Source: Nevskia sp.
GTDB lineage: Bacteria > Pseudomonadota > Gammaproteobacteria > Nevskiales > Nevskiaceae
Assembly (NCBI GenBank): GCA_016779605.1
Contig: JADHNH010000025.1
Location: 1-38,968 of the forward strand
Direction of reading: 5' to 3'
Length of the DNA stretch: 38,968 bases
In this document: in pieces, positions 9,545 to 16,779 of the stretch
How positions within the stretch are numbered: position 1 is the stretch's first letter
How the letters are laid out: each line of letters opens with the position of its first letter
Program-made: the position numbers and the translations under genes
Notes under the pieces: generated by a model
Told to the model about the DNA's origin: nothing
Seen by the model: the letters and a program-made list of their open reading frames with translations, nothing else
The model's database searches: none

Positions 9545-10698
9545 AGCGCGCACGCGGCTTTTCGCTGGTCGAGCTGATGATCGCGGTCACGCTCGGCCTG
9601 CTCCTGATCGGCGCGGCCAGCGCGATTTTCGTCGGTGCGCGCAACGGCTACACGGCGACCACGTCGGTGTCCGCGCAGTCCGACAGCGCGCGGTTTTCCA
9701 CCGACTTCCTGGCGCGCGCCCTGCGCAGCAGCGGCTACATCGGCTGCGTGCAGGCGCCGCTGGCGGTCGACAACTTCCAGAACCATACGGTCATCGACGC
9801 GTTCGCGCTGTCCGGCACGGGCGGCAACATCATTGCCGGTTACGAGGCCAGCAGCACCAATCCCGGGCAGACCTACACGTTGCCGGCGACGTTCGCCGGC
9901 GACAACACGGCCGCGGACTGGACGCCGAACCTGCCCAGCGGCGCAACCTACGGATTGCTGGGCACCGCCGTCGGCAACGCGGTGCAGGGCAGCGACGTGC
10001 TGGTCACCTACGGCACGGTGAACCAGCCGGCGGTCACCGTCACGTCGATCGGATCGACCACCGTGACCGTATCGCTGCCTTCCGGCTATGCGACACTGGA
10101 CCAGCTGTTCCCCGCCGGAACGGTGGCGATCATTTCCAACTGCGCCGTCGCCAACGCCTTCCAGGTCACCGCGGTCTCCAACGGCACCAACACGGTGACC
10201 CATGCCGCGAACTCGACCATGACCATGGGCAACGCGAGCGCGACCCTGTCCTTGACCTTCAACGCGGGTGCATTTCTCTACGTGCCGACCACCAGCTTCT
10301 ATTACATCGGCCTGGGCAGCGACGGCGACGCGGCGCTGTTCAAGAGCGACCTGACCCTGGGCAGCGGCGGCACCGGCACCTACACGATGGTGGCCACCGA
10401 GCTGGTGCCCGACGTCGAGAACATGCAGGTGCTGTACGGGGTGAAGTCCACCGCCACCGGCTCGGTGGTCGAATACGTGCGCGGCGACCAGGTCACCGCG
10501 ACCTGCTCGGACGGCACCTGGAACTGCGTGGCGAACGTCTCGGTGGCCCTGCTGGTGTCCAGCCCGACCGGCGCCGTGCCGGTGCCGTCCTCCGCACCGA
10601 CCTACTCGCTGCTCGGCACCAGCATCACCGCGCCGAAGGACACGCGCCAGCGCACCGTGTACCAGATCACCGCCGCATTGCGCAATTCCCTGCCCTAG
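9541..10698 (+). CDS. pilW: Type IV pilus minor pilin PilW
   Basis: A 385-residue protein, large for a pilin as is usual for PilW. A six-residue leader (MKRARG) precedes FSLVELMIAVTLGLLLIGAAS, with Glu5 of the mature pilin. The segment after the helix (LARALRSSGYIGC) is typical of PilW, and the long C-terminal domain is Gly/Ser/Thr/Asn-rich beta structure. With PilV, PilX and the FimU-like protein it should form the tip-initiating complex together with PilY1. The start overlaps the pilV stop, and a 13-base gap leads to pilX. Confidence 0.88.
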   Translation: MKRARGFSLVELMIAVTLGLLLIGAASAIFVGARNGYTATTSVSAQSDSARFSTDFLARALRSSGYIGCVQAPLAVDNFQNHTVIDAFALSGTGGNIIAGYEASSTNPGQTYTLPATFAGDNTAADWTPNLPSGATYGLLGTAVGNAVQGSDVLVTYGTVNQPAVTVTSIGSTTVTVSLPSGYATLDQLFPAGTVAIISNCAVANAFQVTAVSNGTNTVTHAANSTMTMGNASATLSLTFNAGAFLYVPTTSFYYIGLGSDGDAALFKSDLTLGSGGTGTYTMVATELVPDVENMQVLYGVKSTATGSVVEYVRGDQVTATCSDGTWNCVANVSVALLVSSPTGAVPVPSSAPTYSLLGTSITAPKDTRQRTVYQITAALRNSLP

Positions 10699-10711
10699 CG
10701 CATCCGCCGCC

Positions 10712-11248
10712 ATGAGTCCCTCCAGAATTCCGTATCGACGCGCACAGTCCGGCGCCGCCCTGCTGGTCGCGCTGGTCATGCTGCTGATCATCACGCTGAT
10801 CGGCGTGTCGGCCGCGCGCACCCAGACGCTGCAGGTGCGCATGGCCGCCAACGTGCACAATCGCCACATCGCGCTGCAAGCCGCCGAGGGGGCGCTGCGC
10901 TGGGCCGAGGGCAACCTGCTGCAGGCGGTGTACACGTCTTTCGAAAGCAACGCCAACGGCCTTTACAACGTCGACCAGAACGTGGCCACCCCCTATTACA
11001 AGACGGTGACCTGGAGCAGCTCGTCGACTTCGGTGATCAGCTACACCGGGCCCTCGCTGCCGAGCGACAACTATGCGCAGGCGCCACTGTTCATCGTCGA
11101 GAGGCTGCCCAAGGTGGTCGGCACCGGATATTCGATCAGCGTCGATCAAAGCGGCAGCGTGCCGTCGCTGGATGTCTTCCGCGTCACTGCGCAGGCCACC
11201 GGCGGCGACGGCACCGCCACGGTGACGCTGCAGAGCGTCTTTCACTGA
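10712..11248 (+). CDS. pilX: Type IV pilus assembly protein PilX
   Basis: A 178-residue minor pilin. The N-terminus reads QSG followed by AALLVALVMLLIITLIGVSA, lacking Glu5; absence of this residue and an N-terminal segment of this kind are typical of PilX/GspK-like pilins thought to sit at the pilus tip. The following helix (NRHIALQAAEGALRWAE) is the well-known PilX signature. It is located between pilW and pilY1, 22 bases before pilY1. Confidence 0.88.
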   Translation: MSPSRIPYRRAQSGAALLVALVMLLIITLIGVSAARTQTLQVRMAANVHNRHIALQAAEGALRWAEGNLLQAVYTSFESNANGLYNVDQNVATPYYKTVTWSSSSTSVISYTGPSLPSDNYAQAPLFIVERLPKVVGTGYSISVDQSGSVPSLDVFRVTAQATGGDGTATVTLQSVFH

Positions 11249-11270
11249 ACGAGCTGTCGAGGACGAGGCC

Positions 11271-14200
11271 ATGGCCGCCAAGTTACGCCGCTTCCTGATC
11301 TTCGCCGCCAGGTATGCCGCGCTGTGCGCCCTGGCCGGCTTCGCCAGCCTGTACCCCGACGTGGCGCTGGCCGTACCGCCGACGCTGGCGATCTTCCAGT
11401 CGCCGCTGACGGTGGCCATCCCGGCGCACCCGCAGGTGCTGTTCGCGGTGGGTAATTCGGAGTCGATGGACGGCAACCTGGCCGGCGCCATCATGGCCGG
11501 TTCCGGATCGCTCGGCAGCAGCCTGTCGCTGCTGCAAAGCTCGAGCTCGCCGACCTGCTTCACCAGCGTCGCCGGCTTCACACCGCCGCTGAGCGCGGCG
11601 GGTACCGGCGGCTGCGCCGCCGGCACGGCGCCCTACACGGTCAGCTCCGGCGGCAACCTGGTCGACAACTCGCCGAGCCGCCTCAACGTGGCCAAGGCCG
11701 GCATCGCCGCCATCCTCACCTCGTTCATGCCGACAGCCGACTTTGCCCTCGAAACCTACTCCACCTCCGGCACCAACCTCTACACGACCTGGCTCTACCA
11801 GATGAGCCCGTCCTCCGGCAATTTTGTGTTCACCAACACGCAAACGGCCGGCAACCGCTACGTGACCAACCCGTGCTACAACTACACGACGGTCCAGCTC
11901 ACCAACGCCACCCTGTACGCCGACTGCCGCGCCATCGACACCAGCGGCCAGGTCACCGAGGTCGCCAGCGTCAACACGGCGCAGTACATGCAGGTTTCCC
12001 CGGTCAATGCCGGCAGCAGCGACGACCCCCTGATCAACGACGTGCTGTACGCCGGTGGCGGCATCGACCCGGTCTGCCTGGTGTACGGCGGCCCCAGCCC
12101 GCTCAATCCGTACACCGGCACCGGGTCTTTCTCGCTGTCGACGTACAACAACAACGGTGTCAGCGAATCGTATAGCTCCCAAGTCAACAATTGCGCCAGG
12201 ACGACCACACCGACCAATGCCGGCTTCGTGCCGTACACGCCGCAGACGATCTACATCCAGCGCGGCTTCGGCTACGGCGGCGGCCAGTCCGCCACCACCG
12301 GCAACGTGGTGGTGCCGATGAAGAGCGCCGGCCAGGTGCCGACGACGAGCACGGTGGCCACCGCGATCGCCAATTTCACCCCGTACCTGAACCCGGAAAC
12401 GAATTCGACCGGCACCACGGAAATCAAGGCCAGCGCCGGGCAGTCGGCGCTGCCCGCCATCCTTGCCGGTGCCAAGTCGTACTATCAGAACTCGAATCCG
12501 GCTTCGTCCAATGGCTGCACGGCGACTCGCTACGTGATCCTGGTGACCGACGGATTGCCGACGCTCGATCTCAACGGTAAGTCCTGGCCGCCGCCGGGAA
12601 CTGTATCCGCCACCGGCTACGGCATGACCGTTGCCTTCAACGCCGACGGGTCGCTCAACACGGCGGGTACCAACGACCAGGCAGTAAAAGACACCATCAC
12701 CAATCTGGCCGCCCTCAACACCGCGGGCATCAAAACCTACATCGTCGGCCTCGGCGCCGGCGTGGACCCTACGACGAACCCGACCGCCGCGCAGGTGCTC
12801 ACAGCCATGGCCATCGCCGGCGGCACCAACACTTATTTCCCTGCGACCAGCCCCAGCGCGCTGGTCAGCGACCTGTCGAACATCCTGGCGCAGATCATCG
12901 GCGCCACGCAGTCGGTCGCCACCTCCGCGGTGAATTCCACCGGCCTGCGCAACGGGTCGATCGTCTACCAGGCGCAGTTCTCCACCCAGGACACCTACCA
13001 GGACTGGACCGGCAATCTGAGCGCCTACAACATCGACCCCACCACCGCCATCGTCAGCACCACGGCGAACTGGTCGGCGCAGACCCAGCTGGATACGCTC
13101 GGCGCCTCCAGCCGGCTGATCGCAACCTGGCAGCCCGCCACCAGTTCTGGCATCCCGTTCGAATGGCTGACCGGCAACGCGAGCGCTTCGAGTACGTCCG
13201 GCATCACGCCGAGCTCGACCCTCGCCACGGCCCTGACCTCGAATACGGTGGTGCCGGTGGCCGCCGACAGCGCCGACGCCACCCAGGGCCTGGATCGCCT
13301 CACCTACCTGCGCGGCGACTCCAGCAAGGAACAGCGCAACAGCGGCCTGTACCGCAACCGCACGCACAAGCTCGGCGACATCGTGGACAGCAGCCCCATC
13401 TATATCGGCGCACCGAACGGCGACTATGCGTTCGGCTCGTACAGCGCGTTCGTCACCGCCAAGACAAGCCGCACGGCGATGATTTACGTGGGCGCCAATG
13501 ACGGCATGCTGCACGCCTTCAACGCCAGCACCGGCAACGAGCTCTTCGCCTTCATCCCGAACGGGGTGTTCGCCAACCTGCCGATGCTGACCAGCCCGTT
13601 CTACAACGCCCAGCATCACTTCTTCGTGGACGGCTCGCCGAAGTACGGCGACGTGACGTTCTCGGACGGCAGCTGGCACACCGTGCTGGCCAGCGGCGAA
13701 GCCGCCGGCGGCAACACGATCTTCGCGCTGGACGTCACCAACCCGGCCAGCAACATCACCAGCGAAAGCACGCTGGCCAGCGCCGTGCTGTGGGAGTACA
13801 GCGACACCGACCTGGGCCTGACTTACAGCGTGCCCGCGTTCGCCGCGGTCAACGCCACGGTCAACGGCCAGACGCCGGGTTTCGCGGTGTTTTTCGGCAA
13901 CGGCTACAACAGCACCAACGGCAAGCCGGTGCTGTACGCGGTCAATCCGCAGACCGGCGCCCTGCTGGCGAAGATCGACCTCTGCGCCAGCCTCACCTCC
14001 GCCTCCGGCGTGTGCGACACCACCAAGGCCAACGGCCTGTCGTCGGTGACCGTGGTCAACAGCACGGGCGCACTGGCGCAACCGGCGGACCTGGTCTACG
14101 CCGGCGACCTGCAGGGCAACCTGTGGCGCATCAAGATCTCCGACACCACCCCCTCCAACTGGGCCAGCAATGTCACGGTCCTGTTCAAAGCCAAGGATTC

Positions 14201-14948
14201 TTCGGGCAACGCGCAGCCGATCACGGTGGCCCCCGCGGTGTCGCTGAATCCCTCGTTCCCGAGGCTGCTCGGCCCAATGGTGTTTTTCAGCACCGGCGAG
14301 TTGCTGACGGTGAGCGACCTTTCGGCGACACAGACGCAAACCATTTACGGCGTCTACGACCCGGGCACCGCCACCGCCGGTACCGGGCCGACCTACAGTC
14401 GTGCTACGAACCTGGTACAGCAGACCCTCACCACGGCGACGCTGACCACGTCGGCCGGCACGCAGAGCGTGCTGGTGGCCAGCGGCAACGCCGTGAGCCT
14501 GCCGACCAAGGACGGCTGGTACATCGACCTGAGCCTGCAAAGCGGCATGCGCGGCGTCACCAACCCGCGCATCGAGCCGGGCGGCGGCCTGGTATTGACC
14601 ACCTACACGCCCAACACCAGCCAGTGCACCGGCGGCGGCTCGGCCTACCTGCTGGTGCTGAACTTCGCCACCGGCGGCGCCTTCGCGGTGCCGGAATTCA
14701 TCATTCCCGGCAACACCGCGATCGACAACAGCAACCAGGTGACGATCAGCGGCACCACCTACAACCCGGTCGGACTGTCGCTGGGCAACGTCTACGCCAC
14801 CGCCGCCACCATCATTTCGAGCAACGGCGCACCCGGCACGACGCCCGGCAATTGCGTCAAGATCATCACCAAGTCCGACGGCACGGTGCAGACGGTGTTC
14901 GACGCCTGCGGCGGGCAGAAGCGGACCGCCTGGTGGGAGGTGCAATGA
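11271..14948 (+). CDS. pilY1: Type IV pilus tip adhesin/assembly factor PilY1
   Basis: A 1225-residue secreted protein. Residues 1-34 form a signal peptide ending ALA. The N-terminal half is a von Willebrand A-like region; the first MIDAS motif, normally DxSxS, reads Gly61-Asn-Ser-Glu-Ser65, so the first aspartate is missing, whereas a TDG with Asp427 is kept. The C-terminal half (about 690-1130) is the PilY1 beta-propeller with IYVGANDGMLHAFNA and VYAGDLQGNLWRIK segments and the typical final AWWEVQ. I see no DxDxDG-like calcium loop. PilY1 acts with the minor pilins in pilus biogenesis, adhesion and surface sensing. Its stop overlaps the start of the pilY2-like gene. Confidence 0.95.
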   Translation: MAAKLRRFLIFAARYAALCALAGFASLYPDVALAVPPTLAIFQSPLTVAIPAHPQVLFAVGNSESMDGNLAGAIMAGSGSLGSSLSLLQSSSSPTCFTSVAGFTPPLSAAGTGGCAAGTAPYTVSSGGNLVDNSPSRLNVAKAGIAAILTSFMPTADFALETYSTSGTNLYTTWLYQMSPSSGNFVFTNTQTAGNRYVTNPCYNYTTVQLTNATLYADCRAIDTSGQVTEVASVNTAQYMQVSPVNAGSSDDPLINDVLYAGGGIDPVCLVYGGPSPLNPYTGTGSFSLSTYNNNGVSESYSSQVNNCARTTTPTNAGFVPYTPQTIYIQRGFGYGGGQSATTGNVVVPMKSAGQVPTTSTVATAIANFTPYLNPETNSTGTTEIKASAGQSALPAILAGAKSYYQNSNPASSNGCTATRYVILVTDGLPTLDLNGKSWPPPGTVSATGYGMTVAFNADGSLNTAGTNDQAVKDTITNLAALNTAGIKTYIVGLGAGVDPTTNPTAAQVLTAMAIAGGTNTYFPATSPSALVSDLSNILAQIIGATQSVATSAVNSTGLRNGSIVYQAQFSTQDTYQDWTGNLSAYNIDPTTAIVSTTANWSAQTQLDTLGASSRLIATWQPATSSGIPFEWLTGNASASSTSGITPSSTLATALTSNTVVPVAADSADATQGLDRLTYLRGDSSKEQRNSGLYRNRTHKLGDIVDSSPIYIGAPNGDYAFGSYSAFVTAKTSRTAMIYVGANDGMLHAFNASTGNELFAFIPNGVFANLPMLTSPFYNAQHHFFVDGSPKYGDVTFSDGSWHTVLASGEAAGGNTIFALDVTNPASNITSESTLASAVLWEYSDTDLGLTYSVPAFAAVNATVNGQTPGFAVFFGNGYNSTNGKPVLYAVNPQTGALLAKIDLCASLTSASGVCDTTKANGLSSVTVVNSTGALAQPADLVYAGDLQGNLWRIKISDTTPSNWASNVTVLFKAKDSSGNAQPITVAPAVSLNPSFPRLLGPMVFFSTGELLTVSDLSATQTQTIYGVYDPGTATAGTGPTYSRATNLVQQTLTTATLTTSAGTQSVLVASGNAVSLPTKDGWYIDLSLQSGMRGVTNPRIEPGGGLVLTTYTPNTSQCTGGGSAYLLVLNFATGGAFAVPEFIIPGNTAIDNSNQVTISGTTYNPVGLSLGNVYATAATIISSNGAPGTTPGNCVKIITKSDGTVQTVFDACGGQKRTAWWEVQ

Positions 14949-15253
14949 TGAAGCGAAGCACGTTGGCGTCGGCGCTCTTTGCCGGGCTCCTGTGGGCGGC
15001 ACCGTGGCACCAGCCGGCCCACGCGTCGCGGGTGGCCGAAGGGCTGTCGGGAACCGTCACCGCCACCCCGGCAGGCAGCTATATCACGATCGACGGCAAG
15101 ACCTACAACGTCATGCAGACGCTGCAGAACGATTCCACCCTGCTCGACCTGAAGGTGGGCGACCATGTCGAGGTGTACTTCAACGGCGCGGCCAGCGCCA
15201 AGGACGCCCGCATCCTGTCGATCACGGTCAAGCACCCTGCCGGAAAGAACTGA
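14945..15253 (+). CDS. PilY2-like small periplasmic protein
   Basis: A 102-residue protein with a signal peptide cleaved after PAHA (about residue 28) and a short beta-rich domain (GTVTATPAGSYITIDGKTYNV ... LKVGDHVEVYF). Its place between pilY1 and pilE matches pilY2 of P. aeruginosa, also a small exported protein. Similarity by eye is limited to size, export signal and a small beta-barrel-like pattern, so the assignment is mainly positional. The ATG at 14945 overlaps the pilY1 stop; a second ATG follows at once at 14948. Confidence 0.72.
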   Translation: MMKRSTLASALFAGLLWAAPWHQPAHASRVAEGLSGTVTATPAGSYITIDGKTYNVMQTLQNDSTLLDLKVGDHVEVYFNGAASAKDARILSITVKHPAGKN

Positions 15254-15257
15254 AGCC

Positions 15258-15722
15258 ATGCGCACCAGACGGCCATCGAGGCATCGGGGATTCACGCTGG
15301 TCGAGCTCGTCGTCACCATGGGGATCGTCGCGATCCTGGCGGCGATTGCCTACAAGTCGTACCGCAACTCCGTCATCAAGACGGACCGGGCGGACGCCAA
15401 GAATGCGCTGATCACCTGGGCGCAGACGCTGGAGCGCTGCTACTCGCAGTATTACTACTACTACAACGCCTCGCCCACCGCGAGCCTGCCGGACTGCCCG
15501 GCTCCGACCGCCTCCTCCACGTATTCCTCCAACAACCTCTACAAGATCACGGTGGTACGCACGGCAACTTCCTACACGCTAACCGCCACCCCGGCGTCGG
15601 GTACGGTGGTCGCCAACGACACCCAGTGCACCACGTTCACGATCGACAACACCGGCAACAAGGGCTATACGGGCACGGCGCCTGCCGCGCCCGATCCGAC
15701 CAGCTGCTGGGGGGCCAACTAG
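15258..15722 (+). CDS. pilE: Type IV minor pilin PilE
   Basis: A 154-residue prepilin with an 11-residue basic leader ending HRG, then FTLVELVVTMGIVAILAAIAY. Glu5 is present. The C-terminal part has four cysteines and ends in the common pilin pattern Thr-Ser-Cys-Trp. Gene order after pilY1 and the pilY2-like gene identifies it as the minor pilin PilE of the fimU-pilVWXY1Y2E cluster rather than the major pilin. It starts 4 bases after the preceding stop, and the pilin-like gene follows after 26 bases. Confidence 0.88.
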   Translation: MRTRRPSRHRGFTLVELVVTMGIVAILAAIAYKSYRNSVIKTDRADAKNALITWAQTLERCYSQYYYYYNASPTASLPDCPAPTASSTYSSNNLYKITVVRTATSYTLTATPASGTVVANDTQCTTFTIDNTGNKGYTGTAPAAPDPTSCWGAN

Positions 15723-15748
15723 GTCCGCACGCCCGGACGGGAGCGGAC

Positions 15749-16252
15749 GTGAACCCGAACCGGAACAAGCGCCGCCGGGACGGTTCGGCGCGCACGCTGA
15801 TCGCAACGGTCGTCGCAAGCCTGGCCGCCACCGTGGCCGGCCTGCCGGCCTATCGCGAGTACGCGCTGCAAACGCACACGCGGCTGGCCGCCGGGGTCCT
15901 CGAAGACGCCTATCGCCGCTGGCAGGAGCGCCAGGGCGCCGACCCTTTCGGCCGCCTGTTGTCCCTGGAAACGCTGGGCTACCCCGCCTCGACCGTCTAC
16001 CTGTCCTGGGACGGCACCCTGCACGAGAACGAGGCCGGCGGATCCGTCTACCGCCTGAGCCTGCGTCTACCGGCCGGGACGGAACCGGAAAGCTGCGGGC
16101 TGAGCCCCGGAACGGCCAAGGCCGGATTCGTGCTGGTCGCCCAACCGCTGGCGTCCCAGGCCGCCGGCACCCGCTGCGGCACGCTTTGCCTGAGCTCCAC
16201 CGGCGAGCGCGCCGTGACCGGCACGGGCGAGGCCGCTTCCTGCTGGAAATGA
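15749..16252 (+). CDS. Degenerate type IV pilin-like protein without prepilin cleavage motif
   Basis: A 167-residue protein of pilin architecture: a basic N-terminus, a hydrophobic helix ending LPAYREY (compare IPAYQDY in pilins), an amphipathic helix, a beta domain and a C-terminus with CGTLCLSSTGERAVTG...CWK, close to the end of many PilE-like pilins. The peptidase site is lost: where pilins have G/FTLIE this protein has A/RTLIA, so Gly-1, Phe1 and Glu5 are all replaced and the helix is about three residues shorter. The GTG start is supported by GGGAG (15739-15743) five bases upstream. It is the last gene of the operon. It is either a non-processed membrane-anchored pilin relative or a decaying duplicate; an intact frame and ribosome site favour expression. 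Confidence 0.75.
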   Translation: MNPNRNKRRRDGSARTLIATVVASLAATVAGLPAYREYALQTHTRLAAGVLEDAYRRWQERQGADPFGRLLSLETLGYPASTVYLSWDGTLHENEAGGSVYRLSLRLPAGTEPESCGLSPGTAKAGFVLVAQPLASQAAGTRCGTLCLSSTGERAVTGTGEAASCWK

Positions 16253-16264
16253 AGCCCCGCCCGC

Positions 16265-16284
16265 GCCATCTTTGAGATGGCTTT
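16265..16284 (+). terminator. Weak hairpin terminator after the pilus operon
   Basis: GCCATC (16265-16270) and GATGGC (16276-16281) form a perfect 6-bp stem with a 5-base loop, followed by TTT. It lies 12 bases after the pilin-like gene stop and abuts the end of the convergent lspA. The T tract is too short to be sure. Confidence 0.45.
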
Positions 16285-16769
16285 CAGGCCGTGCCGGCAG
16301 GCCGCCGCGATTCGAGCAGCATGTCCAGGATCAGCAGGCCGGCGCCGATGGTGATCGCCGAGTCCGCCAGGTTGAAGGCGGCGAAGTGCCAGCCGCCGAC
16401 GTAGAAGTCGACGAAGTCCACCACCGAGCCGCGCGTCGCACGGTCGATCGCGTTGCCCAGCGCGCCGCCGAGGATCAGCGCGAACGCGGCTGCGACCAGC
16501 CGGTGGGCGTGCGGATTGCGGCGCAGCCACCAGACGATGCCGAGGCTCACCCCGGCGCTGAGCAGGACGAACACCGCCGCCGGTGCGGTATGGAACATCG
16601 AAAACGCCGCCCCCGTGTTCTGCATCCGCACCAGGTTGAGATGGTCCACCAGCGGCACCACGGCGAACTTCTGCAGGCTGCGCACCACCAGCAGCTTGGT
16701 GAACTGGTCGCCCACGATCACCAGCAGCGACAGCCACAGCCAGTGCACATTGTGCAGCCTGCTCGGCAT
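16284..16769 (-). CDS. lspA: Lipoprotein signal peptidase (signal peptidase II)
   Basis: A 161-residue inner-membrane aspartic protease that removes lipoprotein signal peptides after diacylglyceryl transfer. Four hydrophobic helices are visible. The catalytic aspartates are Asp118 in VVDFVDF and Asp136 in FNLADSAIT, and NTGAAFS (51-57) is the conserved segment after the first periplasmic loop. It starts 10 bases after the ileS stop, the common ileS-lspA arrangement. In Pseudomonas fkpB and ispH would come next; here the convergent pilus operon is reached instead. Confidence 0.96.
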   Translation of the reverse strand: MPSRLHNVHWLWLSLLVIVGDQFTKLLVVRSLQKFAVVPLVDHLNLVRMQNTGAAFSMFHTAPAAVFVLLSAGVSLGIVWWLRRNPHAHRLVAAAFALILGGALGNAIDRATRGSVVDFVDFYVGGWHFAAFNLADSAITIGAGLLILDMLLESRRPAGTA

Positions 16770-16779
16770 GGCGCGGTCT

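Noticed and set aside
11283-15002. A very long open frame on the minus strand opposite pilY1
   Set aside because: It is an effect of GC-rich codon use in pilY1; its translation is Arg/Gly/Val-rich low complexity with no domain, and the plus strand encodes a clear PilY1.
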